Position numbers and translations under genes: made by a program. From NCBI RefSeq assembly GCF_000189395.1, contig NZ_AEPB01000015.1, positions 1 to 64,000 of the forward strand: 64,000 bases of DNA, read 5' to 3'. Positions 34,882 to 43,437 of the stretch are shown piece by piece; positions within the stretch are counted from its first letter, which is position 1; each line of letters opens with the position of its first letter. Source of the DNA: Planococcus donghaensis MPA1U2 (GTDB lineage: Bacteria > Bacillota > Bacilli > Bacillales_A > Planococcaceae). The notes beneath the pieces are model-generated. The model saw only the letters and a program-made list of their open reading frames with translations. It had not been told where the DNA came from and did not search any database.

Positions 34882-35435
34882 ATGGCAAGAAAGAAAAAGA
34901 AGGAAAGTCTATCAGAGCTGATAATGGGAGTTTTAATTTTCAGCAGTGCAGTTACATTTATTTACACACAATCACTTCCAGCCACCGTTAGCGTTTTTGT
35001 AACTGGTTTTATTATTATGTTGGTACTCGTAAAAATGAGCCAATTGAAAAAGCAAAACAAATTAAATGCATCAGGAATTTTACGAGTAGATACAATGTCT
35101 GGAGCGGAATTTGAAGAATTTTTACGGTTACGCTATCAGTCAGAAGGTTATACTGTTCGAAAAACGCCTTACGCAGGCGACTATGGAGCAGATTTGATTT
35201 TAGAAAAAGGTATTCAAAAATTGCGGTGCAAGCAAAAAGATATAAAAGCAATGTGGGAATTAAAGCAGTACAAGAAATTTCTGCTGCAAAGCTTCATTAT
35301 GGTGCAAACGAAGCATGGGTTGTCACCAATAGTTTTTTCACGAAGGCTGCTTCAGAATTAGCAACTAGTAATCACGTTAAATTAGTCAATAGAGATCAAC
35401 TAATGAAGATTTTGCTAGAAAAAAAGACAGAGTAA
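34882..35435 (+). pseudogene. membrane-anchored Mrr-like restriction endonuclease, frameshifted
   Basis: ATG 34882 follows AAAGGACGGTTACC. The first frame gives a basic N terminus, two membrane helices (about 14-52) and the first half of an Mrr_cat domain (GAEFEEFLRLRYQSEGYTVRKTPYAGDYGADLILEKG) and then runs into unrelated sequence to 35361. The second half, VQAKRYKSNVGIKAVQEISAA and onward to the stop at 35435, is in the next frame from about 35220. One extra A in the run at 35215-35219 would join them as ...DLILEKG-QKIAVQAKR, the normal PD-(D/E)xK layout. Either a real inactivating deletion or a sequencing error in a homopolymer. Confidence 0.82.
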
Positions 35436-35554
35436 AACAGTAGTTTTCATTTCTAAAAAACTTTGTGGTTTTGCAGTAAAATCCTAATTTAAATCGTAGT
35501 CGATTTAACCACTATATAATATGTGAAATGAAAATTTCTAAAGTTCCGTAACAT

Positions 35555-35609
35555 AAAAAAAGATACCTCTTTCGAAATCTAACTGATATCGATAGAGGTA
35601 TTTTTTATT
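35555..35609. terminator. hairpin downstream of the Mrr-like gene
   Basis: AAAGATACCTCT pairs with AGAGGTATTTTT over a 21-base loop. It lies between convergent transcription units in the gene-free stretch 35436-35682. Confidence 0.65.
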
Positions 35610-35682
35610 ACTATAGCAATTGGATTGATTTTAAAAAAATCAAAGCAGCTGTAGCTCGGTTTGTCTAGGAACTCAAGGTTTC

Positions 35683-36159
35683 TTACTTTGCTTTCAGTGG
35701 AATCCAAATTTCAGAATAGGAATCTTGGCGGTAGGCATCTTCTTTTGGATAGACTTCGAGTTCCGGCGTTCCAGCATGTTCATACGGATTGGAAGGAAAC
35801 CATTCAGAGAAAATTTTCTTCCACGCATCCTGTATGGCATCTGGCATCGGACCATGAACTTTAAAAACACCCCATTTCGAGCCTGGAATTTCCATCGTTT
35901 CTAACCCATCTAGTTTTTCTGTATTCGTTTCAGTAGCAATCCAGTATTCCATAATACCATCTGATTTCCCAACACAAACACCTAATACGCCTGCTATTTG
36001 TCCCTTATTTAGACGAAAAAGTAAATCATCTGTCCCGTCGGCAAGTGCTGTACGCCACATTTCGGGAATGCCTTTCAAGTTACCATTGTTTACTGTTGAA
36101 AACTGCTGCTTTACACCAGCTACTTTGAAACTGCCTCGTTCTACAATTGTATATTCCAT
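35683..36159 (-). CDS. GyrI-like effector-binding domain protein (downstream half of a split AraC regulator)
   Basis: 158 residues from ATG 36159, with AAAGGAG 8 bases upstream. Matches the GyrI-like/AraC effector-binding fold throughout: a YTIVERGSFKVAGV opening strand, GVLGVCVG, MEYWIATET, WGVFKVHGPMP and a closing SEIWIPL strand. The domain binds small hydrophobic or cationic ligands. It lies in the same frame as the AraC HTH gene upstream and is separated from it by one TAA and eight sense codons, so the two are pieces of one ancestral regulator. It may still be made separately through its own ribosome site. Confidence 0.85.
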   Translation of the reverse strand: MEYTIVERGSFKVAGVKQQFSTVNNGNLKGIPEMWRTALADGTDDLLFRLNKGQIAGVLGVCVGKSDGIMEYWIATETNTEKLDGLETMEIPGSKWGVFKVHGPMPDAIQDAWKKIFSEWFPSNPYEHAGTPELEVYPKEDAYRQDSYSEIWIPLKAK

Positions 36160-36183
36160 TGGTTCTGCTCCTTTCAGTTTTAC

Positions 36184-36540
36184 TTAGATGACTAAACGGT
36201 TATATGATTTTAAACTGCCCAAATTCTTGCGCGCTTCACTTGGTGCAATACCATGTTGTCGGCGGAAAGCTTTAGAGAAAGCTTCTGGGGATTCATATCC
36301 GTATTTAAAAGATATATCAATAATCTTCTTGTTAGTACTTACTAATTCATGTGCTGCGAGTGTTAAGCGTCTGCCACGGATGTATTCGCCAACCGACATA
36401 TCTGTAAGAATCGAGAATGTTCGCTGAAAATGAAACATAGAAACGTTTGCCCGCGCTGCGATTTGTTCGAGCGTAATGGGTTCCTCTAGATGTTCATCTA
36501 TAAAATCGATTGCCTGCTGCATGGATTCTAGCCAGCCCAT
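36184..36540 (-). CDS. AraC-family DNA-binding domain protein (upstream half of a split regulator)
   Basis: 118 residues from ATG 36540, preceded by AAGGAGTGATCGAG; the GTG at 36549 overlaps that site. Two HTH motifs: TLEQIAARANVSMFHFQRTF and KIIDISFKYGYESPEAFSKAF, ending RQHGIAPSEARK. Regulators of this subclass normally continue into a GyrI-like domain, giving about 290 residues. Here TAA at 36186-36184 ends the protein at YNRLVI, and reading through gives VKLKGAEP and then the next gene. Without the effector domain it may bind DNA constitutively. Confidence 0.87.
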   Translation of the reverse strand: MGWLESMQQAIDFIDEHLEEPITLEQIAARANVSMFHFQRTFSILTDMSVGEYIRGRRLTLAAHELVSTNKKIIDISFKYGYESPEAFSKAFRRQHGIAPSEARKNLGSLKSYNRLVI

Positions 36541-36679
36541 CTCGATCACTCCTTAGTTTTATTTTATATGTTTTGTTAGATGAATTCCTGTCAATAAATG
36601 CTCTCTTTGGACAGGGTATGTAAAGCTTTTATCCATTCATATAATTGAATCTATTATAAGGCGTCTTGGTACGAACAAT

Positions 36680-36725
36680 CAAAAGCCCTACTGTCTCCTG
36701 AAAATGAGGAGGCAATAGGGCTTTC
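36680..36725 (-). terminator. terminator of the Pr6Pr membrane gene
   Basis: AAAGCCCTA.TG.CTCCT pairs with AGGAG.CA.TAGGGCTTT. On the minus strand it ends in CTTTT, 20 bases after the stop at 36745. Confidence 0.82.
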
Positions 36726-36744
36726 ATTAAATAGCGCATTCATT

Positions 36745-37377
36745 CTATTCGACTTCAACAGATGAGGTGGAAGCTGCACGCAATTTTAGACTTCCTACAA
36801 CAATTAACGAACAAAGCAGAATAAGTACCGTTATAAAAATTGAGCTGATAAGTACTTGGCCATACCCACTAATTCGTGGATCTAAAAACGGGTACGGATA
36901 CCAATCCACCAGCGGACCGCGGAGTAATGTGTAAACTAAGTAAGCGAGTGGATAGAGAATCCATAACCACATGCGTCGAAAAGAAATAAGGTTTCGTGAA
37001 GGGAAAGCTAGCCAATCAAATAATGCATACAGGGGTAACAATGTATGCAAAATGAAATTTACCCAAGGAATAGTCGTTTGGAGCTCTGCTTCCATGCCGC
37101 GTAAGAATAGAAAATAAACAATTCCTGTTGTCATGATGTAAGTTGTCACGGCTCCTCGGACTAATTGGAATTGTGGAGAGTGGAATTGTTTAGTAGAGAG
37201 CATAGCCCCGATTAGTAATACACCTACAATTAAAATATTGCTTTGTATTGTGAAGAAGCTAAAAAAATTACTGAGAACTAGACCATTATAGCGTAACCCA
37301 TGTGTCATTTGAGCAATAATAGCGATCAAGCCCATGATGCTAAGTACTAAACGAAGTCCTCGAGCTATTTTTTTCAT
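36745..37377 (-). CDS. Pr6Pr family membrane protein
   Basis: 210 residues with six membrane segments (about 7-25, 38-58, 75-94, 106-124, 136-154, 173-195). Conserved Pr6Pr features: FFSFFTIQSNIL after the first loop, HTLLPLYALFDWL in the middle, and PLAYLVYTLLRG with WYPYPFLDP. Function unknown. ATG 37377 follows AAGGAGATGAATAA. Monocistronic, located between a split regulator and an SRPBCC gene, with no obvious functional link. Confidence 0.85.
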   Translation of the reverse strand: MKKIARGLRLVLSIMGLIAIIAQMTHGLRYNGLVLSNFFSFFTIQSNILIVGVLLIGAMLSTKQFHSPQFQLVRGAVTTYIMTTGIVYFLFLRGMEAELQTTIPWVNFILHTLLPLYALFDWLAFPSRNLISFRRMWLWILYPLAYLVYTLLRGPLVDWYPYPFLDPRISGYGQVLISSIFITVLILLCSLIVVGSLKLRAASTSSVEVE

Positions 37378-37434
37378 TTATTCATCTCCTTAAAATATCC
37401 TTTTCATAAAGCTAATTGGTCTTATGAAATTGCT

Positions 37435-37920
37435 TCACCGTTCAACAAACCGAGCAAGGTTTTCAAGCGTAGAATTTAATCCTATATCATGATCCTCTTT
37501 ACGTATGCCTTTAGGAACGTATTCGCAAATAAGCGTAACACGCGTTCCTTCTGAAACAGTTTCTAAATACCACGTTTGAATCATTTCACTTGAAAACGCA
37601 GGATCTTCGGAGTCAAATACGACTGACATCACTATTTTTGTGTCTTTCACTACTTTTAGAAATGTACCTTGGAAAACATCTGTATCACGCGAAGTTTTTC
37701 CTTTTTGTGAGTCAGTGACTTTGTATATAAGACTCATTTTGTATACCCCGCCTTCACAAACATCAAATGTTTCAATTTTTGCGGACATACCTTGAGGGGG
37801 AAGCCACAAAGCAAATGTATCAGGATTGATGAATGATTGGTAAATATCTTTGGAAGAAACCTTGATCAGGCGTGTGGCAGAATCGATTCGGTAGTTGAAT
37901 GGCTGGATAATTATAAACAA
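37435..37920 (-). CDS. SRPBCC/AHSA1-domain protein, start uncertain
   Basis: About 157-161 residues. AHSA1 pattern: ATRLIKVSSKDIYQSFINPDTFALWLPP, GGVYKMSLIY, FLKVVKDTKIVMSVVF, MIQTWYLE and VTLICEY. The only conventional start in the required region is TTG at 37920, which touches the AAAGGAG site with no spacer. ATA at 37914 or ATT at 37911 would be spaced normally (6 or 9 bases), so a rare initiator is possible. Likely binds a hydrophobic ligand; role unknown. Confidence 0.75.
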   Translation of the reverse strand: MFIIIQPFNYRIDSATRLIKVSSKDIYQSFINPDTFALWLPPQGMSAKIETFDVCEGGVYKMSLIYKVTDSQKGKTSRDTDVFQGTFLKVVKDTKIVMSVVFDSEDPAFSSEMIQTWYLETVSEGTRVTLICEYVPKGIRKEDHDIGLNSTLENLARFVER

Positions 37921-38083
37921 CTCCTTTTGAAATCTGATTAATAAGAATTTAATTTCTATATACTCATTTTATCATTAGTTCTATCCAGCGATAAATAAAT
38001 TATTGGAATTTATATAGACTAAAAGAAATGCTTATTGTAATATTAAGGGATAAAAATAAACCTTTTGAGATGAGGAAATAATA

Positions 38084-38398
38084 ATGACGACTTTTAACTC
38101 TAGTATCGCAAGCAAACAAGGTCTTACAAGCGAACAATTGATGATTGTTCAACAAGAAATGGAAGCAAAATCTAAAAAACCATTAATTGCTTACCTATTG
38201 TGGTTCTTCTTAGGCTCTTTTGGTGGTCACCGCTTTTATCTAGGAAATACTGTGATGGGCGTATGTATGCTTCTTTTTGGTTGGATGACATTATTTATTT
38301 GGCCGCTAGTTGATGTGTTTTTCATCGGTGGGCGTATTAGAGCGGTTAATGAACAAGTTGAACATCAAGCAATTTCTCAAGTGAAATCTTACAATTAA
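38084..38398 (+). CDS. TM2-domain membrane protein
   Basis: 104 residues. Hydrophilic N terminus, then the TM2 domain at about 33-88: KKPLIAYLLWFFLGSFGGHRFYLG, turn, second helix MGVCMLLFGWMTLFIWPLVDVFFI. ATG 38084 follows GATGAGGAAATAAT. Function of the family in bacteria is unknown. Own terminator. Confidence 0.9.
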   Translation: MTTFNSSIASKQGLTSEQLMIVQQEMEAKSKKPLIAYLLWFFLGSFGGHRFYLGNTVMGVCMLLFGWMTLFIWPLVDVFFIGGRIRAVNEQVEHQAISQVKSYN

Positions 38399-38408
38399 GT
38401 CCTATTTA

Positions 38409-38446
38409 ATGTCGCTCCCAGAAAACCATCTGAGAGCGACGTTTTT
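38409..38446 (+). terminator. terminator after TM2-domain gene
   Basis: GTCGCTC.CAGA pairs with TCTG.GAGCGAC around AAACCA, followed by GTTTTT. Confidence 0.83.
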
Positions 38447-38606
38447 ATTTACTTCGAAATTCAGAGTTTATAAACAACAGTCTTTCGTGTAAATTTCACA
38501 ACTTTAAAACCCCATATCTTCAAATCGATGATATGATTAGATGAAAACAGATCAGGTGAAAAGCATCGGTTTGAAATTTCTTCAGCTTCAAAGAACAGGT
38601 GATTAC

Positions 38607-41600
38607 ATGAGTAAACAACATTCAGCAACATATAAAACATCGGTACGACTAACCAAGACGGCAATGGAAAAAATGGGCGTGTTCGGCATCAGCGAACGCT
38701 CATTTTTTGTTGCGGACAAAGCGTTTAAGGTGTTTATCGAACGCTATCCTTCTAATGCGGATGGCGAGCTTTCGGTTGCGCTGATTTTGGACAAATCGGA
38801 AAATGTGCGGTTAACAGGAAAAGAAGCGGAAGCATCGTTTGTTTTGCATGGCGTCTTTACGAATCATCTTTTGTTGATTACAAATGTAACGCAGCGAAAA
38901 GCCTATCAAGCGCTCGGCACAAACTGGCAGCGTGAAGAATATATGCTGTTTGATCGATCGCGAGAGGCGGCATCGATAGCACTGATTAATATGATTAACC
39001 GAATGACGCCTGCTAAAGAAAGTTCCGATTACGTGAAAAAGCGGATCGGCAGTTGGGAAGGCTATTTGAAAATTCAGGAACGCGGCATGGATATTCCAGA
39101 CATCAAAACCGCTTATTCGAGTTTGTCGTTTAGCCACGACTTTAGCCGTATCACATTAAAAGGTTGTCAGTTAAAAGAAACCGAATGGAAATCGTTAAAA
39201 AACTTAACGGTGCGATTGACTGGTGTATCTGGAGACGTCGGCACTGTTATTAAAGCAGCAAACCGAACGGTAGAAATAGAACTCCAAAACTATATGGTCA
39301 AGCAGCTTCGTGAAAACGGCTTGTCACTCGATAAAAAAGAAGTCGTCTTTAGTAATTTTGCGGCTTTAAGCCAAATAAGACGGCTGCGCCAAGGTTTTGC
39401 CAACTTGGAAAAAGGACTAGCGGTAAACTCCAATCTAGATCGTCTCTTATTTGAAGAAAAACCGCCTGTTAAGCCGCTTCGGTCTTTAGAGAAATTGACT
39501 TTTCATAATCGATTAAATGAATTTCAACAAAAAGCGGTGTCAGGTGCCATAGCAGCAGAGGATTTATATGTAATACAAGGACCCCCAGGTACAGGGAAAA
39601 CCACAGTTATTTCGGAAATTTGTCTGCAAAACGCCAAAAAAGGATTGCGCACACTGGTCGCTTCCCAGTCGAATTTAGCGGTTGATAATGCACTTGGACG
39701 TTTGCTTGCCAATAAAGACATTCGAATTTTACGGGTGGGTCGTACGGAAAGCATCGAAGAAGAAGGTAAGAAGTTTATCGAAGAAAATGTTGGCCAATAT
39801 TGGAAAGACCATACGTTAGCAGAAGTATCGGCGCAATATGAAATGCGTGCAAAACGCGAACCCGAATTGAAAAAAGAACTAACACAAAACGAACAAGCTA
39901 CAGAAAAACTGGAGCCTGTATACGAAAGTTTGGTAGTTGCAGTAGAAGAGAAAAAGCGAGCTGTTGAAAAGCAGCAAGCAATACAGCAACAACTCGAACA
40001 AGAACGAGTAAAAAAATCTGCATTCGTGCGTGAGCAGGATAAAGCACGACAAGAGAGACAAGCGATAGAAAAAGAAATCGAAACGCTTGAAAACGAACTT
40101 CAACAAGATGCTGTCTTTATTGAAGAAACAAAAGGCACCGAGTGGCTCGTGCAAGAACAGAAAATCCAAGGAGCGATTCAACAACTTCAGCGTGCGCTTG
40201 GACGAGAACGCTTAGAGCAAGATTTAGAAGTAAAAAGGCATGAACTTGAAGCCATCACAGAAAAACGTGATCAAATGGCGGATATTATGGAACAGAAAAA
40301 AATAGCGATTGCCAATATGGACAGCATCAAAAAAATCGATGGCTTGTTGGACGTGATAAAAGAAGAACGCGTTGAAGAAACGCCATCAATTACGTATTTG
40401 ATCAACCGACTAGAAGCCAATCGTGAAAACATGGCAGACTGGACCAAACTCAACGAATACAACGAGCGTGTTTCTCCGGCAATTACGTATATTGAAAAAC
40501 TGCTGACTTCTGTTGATATTTCAGTTGCCAACCTAAAAGAACAAGCCTTGTTAAAAGCAGAAGCGTATAGCTCTGCAGAAATTGACGAGTATTTAGAAAA
40601 GTTGAGAGCGATATTAAAAGGGGAACAGCGCAGCAATCCAATCGTTTTGCAAAAAGGGCTGATTGGCTTATATAGAAGACAAAATGATTTATGGAGAAGA
40701 GGCGCGAAGTTTAAAGCGGTTGATGTGTATGTTGCTGAGTCAAAGCGTGCTTTTAGCGACTTAAAGAAAACTTTATGCGATGAACTTGTTAAACAGCAAG
40801 AACAGTACCGCGTATGGGATGCTAAATGGTTGGAAAAACAAGAAAAGCAACAACAAGACATGGCGCCACTCGAACTGCGCTACCGGCAATTGCCGAATGT
40901 GGCTGACCTCCCCGCTGACATTAACGGCGCGATTCGCGAGTCTAAAGCGCAACTTGAAAAGCTTCAAAAAGACAAAAATTTGTTTGATCAAACCAAACAG
41001 CGTATAAAAGATCAGCAAGCTAAACTCGAACAAAAATATACGGTCTTACAATCCATTAGCAGCGGTTTAGCTAAAGTAGAAGCTGAAATCGAAAAAGTTG
41101 AAGAGGCAATAGCCAATTGTGAACAGCAACTCATGGCTTTAGCAGAGGTTTTGACTTCGAATCCTGAGCAGCGCTTAGAAGAAACAACAAAACAACTGGC
41201 TAGTTTGTCATTTACGAAAGAATCGCTAAAACAAGAAATGAAAAATCTACCTTTAATGCAGTCAGTACAGAAAAAATGGTTAGATTTATTGGCGACTGCA
41301 AACGAGCACGATTTGGATGAAATCCGCAAATTGTATATTAAACACGCCAACGTTATTGGAACAACATGTGTGGCGTCAGCCCGTAAAGATTTTATCGACA
41401 ACTACCCAGAGTTTGACGTGGTCATTATTGACGAAGTGTCAAAAGCTACACCACCCGAACTATTGTTGCCAATGTTAAAAGGGCAGAAAGTCATACTGGT
41501 AGGTGATCATCATCAGCTGCCACCACTTCTCGGCAATGACACGTTAGAAGAAACACTTCAAGAAATGATTGCCGAAGATAATGGCTTTGAAGAAAAGAAA

Positions 41601-42377
41601 GAACTTGAAAAGCTATTAGAAGAGTCGCTATTTGAACGGTTGTATAAAAACTTGCCAGCTGCCAATAAAACCATGTTAGCTATTCAATACCGCATGCATG
41701 AAGACATTATGGAAACCATTTCACCGTTTTACCGGTTGGAAAACGATCAATTGCAATGTGGCATTGTGGACTCGGATAGCGAGCGCGATCATTTACTAGA
41801 ATCATCGATTGTAAAACGAAATAACCACTTGATGTGGCTTGATTTGCCAAATGAACCTGCTTATTTTGAAGAACGCATGAGTGGCGGGAAAAGCTTATAC
41901 AACGCTGCTGAACTTCAAGAAATTCGTACTTTATTGGTCGAGTTAAATGATGCGACAGCCGAAGCAAAAAGAGCAGGACGAATTGCTTCAGATGAATTAA
42001 AAAGCATTGGTGTTATTAGCTTTTACGGCGAACAAGTCAAACGTCTTCAACGCATGCTCGACCAAGAATTGCGCTTGCCGCATTTGACGGTTCGAACAGG
42101 AACGGTTGACCGTTTCCAAGGAAGCGAACGCGATATTATTATCCTAAGCATGGTGCGAAACAACCAAAACAAACATGGCGATATCGGATTTGCAAAAGAC
42201 TACCGACGCTTAAACGTTGCCTTATCGCGTGCAAAAGAGTTATTAGTGCTTGTCGGCAGTTCAGAAATGTTCACCAAACAAGCGAAACAGGCAGAAACAC
42301 GCAAGATGTACAAGCATGTAGTAGAAGTTGTGAAAAAGAAAAACGGCTTGAAAGCATTAGAAAACAGTAAGGGGTGA
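38607..42377 (+). CDS. superfamily 1 (Upf1/Dna2-like) helicase with long coiled-coil insertion
   Basis: 1256 residues. ATG 38607 has AGGTGA just upstream; an earlier ATG at 38541 has no ribosome site. The N-terminal 300 residues are unrecognised. Helicase motifs: I GPPGTGKTT (325-333), II DEVSKA (942-947), III GDHHQLPP (966-973), IV-like QYRMHE (1027-1032), V TVDRFQGSE (about 1166-1174), VI RLNVALSRAK (1201-1210). Between motifs I and II lie about 610 residues rich in Glu, Gln and Lys with heptad patterning, a long coiled coil, where usual relatives have far less. No nuclease motif seen. The winged-helix gene starts 4 bases after the stop. An ATP-driven nucleic-acid remodeller; physiological role unknown. 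Confidence 0.88.
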   Translation: MSKQHSATYKTSVRLTKTAMEKMGVFGISERSFFVADKAFKVFIERYPSNADGELSVALILDKSENVRLTGKEAEASFVLHGVFTNHLLLITNVTQRKAYQALGTNWQREEYMLFDRSREAASIALINMINRMTPAKESSDYVKKRIGSWEGYLKIQERGMDIPDIKTAYSSLSFSHDFSRITLKGCQLKETEWKSLKNLTVRLTGVSGDVGTVIKAANRTVEIELQNYMVKQLRENGLSLDKKEVVFSNFAALSQIRRLRQGFANLEKGLAVNSNLDRLLFEEKPPVKPLRSLEKLTFHNRLNEFQQKAVSGAIAAEDLYVIQGPPGTGKTTVISEICLQNAKKGLRTLVASQSNLAVDNALGRLLANKDIRILRVGRTESIEEEGKKFIEENVGQYWKDHTLAEVSAQYEMRAKREPELKKELTQNEQATEKLEPVYESLVVAVEEKKRAVEKQQAIQQQLEQERVKKSAFVREQDKARQERQAIEKEIETLENELQQDAVFIEETKGTEWLVQEQKIQGAIQQLQRALGRERLEQDLEVKRHELEAITEKRDQMADIMEQKKIAIANMDSIKKIDGLLDVIKEERVEETPSITYLINRLEANRENMADWTKLNEYNERVSPAITYIEKLLTSVDISVANLKEQALLKAEAYSSAEIDEYLEKLRAILKGEQRSNPIVLQKGLIGLYRRQNDLWRRGAKFKAVDVYVAESKRAFSDLKKTLCDELVKQQEQYRVWDAKWLEKQEKQQQDMAPLELRYRQLPNVADLPADINGAIRESKAQLEKLQKDKNLFDQTKQRIKDQQAKLEQKYTVLQSISSGLAKVEAEIEKVEEAIANCEQQLMALAEVLTSNPEQRLEETTKQLASLSFTKESLKQEMKNLPLMQSVQKKWLDLLATANEHDLDEIRKLYIKHANVIGTTCVASARKDFIDNYPEFDVVIIDEVSKATPPELLLPMLKGQKVILVGDHHQLPPLLGNDTLEETLQEMIAEDNGFEEKKELEKLLEESLFERLYKNLPAANKTMLAIQYRMHEDIMETISPFYRLENDQLQCGIVDSDSERDHLLESSIVKRNNHLMWLDLPNEPAYFEERMSGGKSLYNAAELQEIRTLLVELNDATAEAKRAGRIASDELKSIGVISFYGEQVKRLQRMLDQELRLPHLTVRTGTVDRFQGSERDIIILSMVRNNQNKHGDIGFAKDYRRLNVALSRAKELLVLVGSSEMFTKQAKQAETRKMYKHVVEVVKKKNGLKALENSKG

Positions 42378-42381
42378 CGAT

Positions 42382-43134
42382 GTGGACAATTTACGAACGG
42401 AATTACGTGCGACGATAACGAGCAATCCGGATGTCTCCATCGTCAACGAGCAGCTTTGGAAGCTGCCGATTGTTTTATATGATGTTGGGTTTGATCAGGT
42501 TAAACGGTTGAAAATGGATATTTTGATGAAAATGTTACTACTCGCTTTTCAAGAAGCTGATATTCGACGAGCTGCTAATTTATCGGAAATGCTGTTTGTA
42601 GAAGAGTTGTTTATTAGCGATTTAATCTATAAAATGCAGCGTATCGGCTTGATTAGATTGGAAAAGACAGGTTATAAACTGACACCAAAAGGGCATGACT
42701 ATTTGGAAAAAGGGATTTTCGATGAAGAAATGGAAGGCGGACAAACGGTAATTTCGTATAGCGCCATTCATGATGAGTACCGTTTAGCACGAGAAGATTC
42801 TTCGGAAGAAGCAGACGAAGCGCTCGGAATTTATCGTTATCCCATAAAGGGCAGTTTAAACAAAGATCGAATCGAACAGCTGTTATTTAAAGAAGGTGTC
42901 AATACCGGAGAAGAAAGCTTTCAAACGATTATTACCGGCATAACAAGCTGCATAGAACAAAAGACAAAATACATTTCGTGTGTGGAGTTTCAGTTATATG
43001 ACGACAAGCAAGACATCTTTTTCTCACGTGTTTGGAATTTAATGACGAGCAGCTGGGACGAGGTTATAGAAAAGCAGATCGAAGCACGCGAACTCGTAAA
43101 ATGGCGTAGGGCGATGGAAGAGCAAAACGTATAA
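42382..43134 (+). CDS. winged-helix protein coupled to the SF1 helicase
   Basis: 250 residues from GTG 42382, with AAGGGGTGA overlapping the helicase stop. Residues about 45-115 have the pattern of a winged helix (MDILMKMLLLAFQEADIRRAANLSEMLFVEELFISDLIYKMQRIGLIRLEKTGYKLTPKGHDYLEKG in function, with the wing at KTGYKLT). The rest is acidic, mixed alpha/beta, with no family recognised; the C terminus ends KWRRAMEEQ. The tight coupling implies that it works with the helicase, perhaps as DNA-binding subunit or repressor of the pair. Confidence 0.75.
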   Translation: MDNLRTELRATITSNPDVSIVNEQLWKLPIVLYDVGFDQVKRLKMDILMKMLLLAFQEADIRRAANLSEMLFVEELFISDLIYKMQRIGLIRLEKTGYKLTPKGHDYLEKGIFDEEMEGGQTVISYSAIHDEYRLAREDSSEEADEALGIYRYPIKGSLNKDRIEQLLFKEGVNTGEESFQTIITGITSCIEQKTKYISCVEFQLYDDKQDIFFSRVWNLMTSSWDEVIEKQIEARELVKWRRAMEEQNV

Positions 43135-43172
43135 AAGTAGGCGCAACTATTCCGTTGCGCCTGCTTTTTTTA
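43134..43172 (+). terminator. terminator after the helicase/winged-helix pair
   Basis: AGTAGGCGCAAC pairs with GTTGCGCCTGCT around TATTCC, followed by T7. Confidence 0.9.
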
Positions 43173-43301
43173 ATTAGAGTGTAAATTATGAAGCAAAAAG
43201 ACAGAAGTATCCGCTACAAGCATAGCTAATTTATGAAATATCAGTAACAAAAATATGTTAGTTTTAATAATAAAAAAAGAATATTCTGAAAAAACGCCAA
43301 A

Positions 43302-43331
43302 CTGTCATTTTCTAGTGTATTAGAGTAGAAT
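43302..43331 (+). promoter_or_regulatory. candidate sigma-A promoter of ltaS
   Basis: CTGTCA, 18-base spacer, TAGAAT, giving a leader of about 100 bases. The remaining gap 43172-43437 is AT-rich and holds no gene. Confidence 0.4.
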
Positions 43332-43437
43332 AGAGCTTGTCATAATTTTTACAATAAATTTACGTACGCTATTGGGTTCAAAAGTTTACTTCAATGTCCC
43401 AAAGTCCTTGTGAAGACCAACTATGAGAAGGTGTAAT

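Noticed and set aside
36184-36540. Interpretation of the AraC HTH gene as a normal MarA/SoxS-type short regulator
   Set aside because: The downstream effector domain is in the same frame after one stop and the linker codons are still readable, so fission of a longer regulator fits better.
39879-41401. Several long minus-strand open frames opposite the helicase coiled coil
   Set aside because: They are antisense shadows of the Glu/Lys/Gln-rich coding strand, Phe/Leu/Ser-rich, without ribosome sites.
38607-43134. Assignment of the helicase pair to a named anti-phage system such as Mokosh or Zorya
   Set aside because: No phospholipase-D-type nuclease, kinase or motor-protein partner is encoded; only the SF1 helicase motif is shared.
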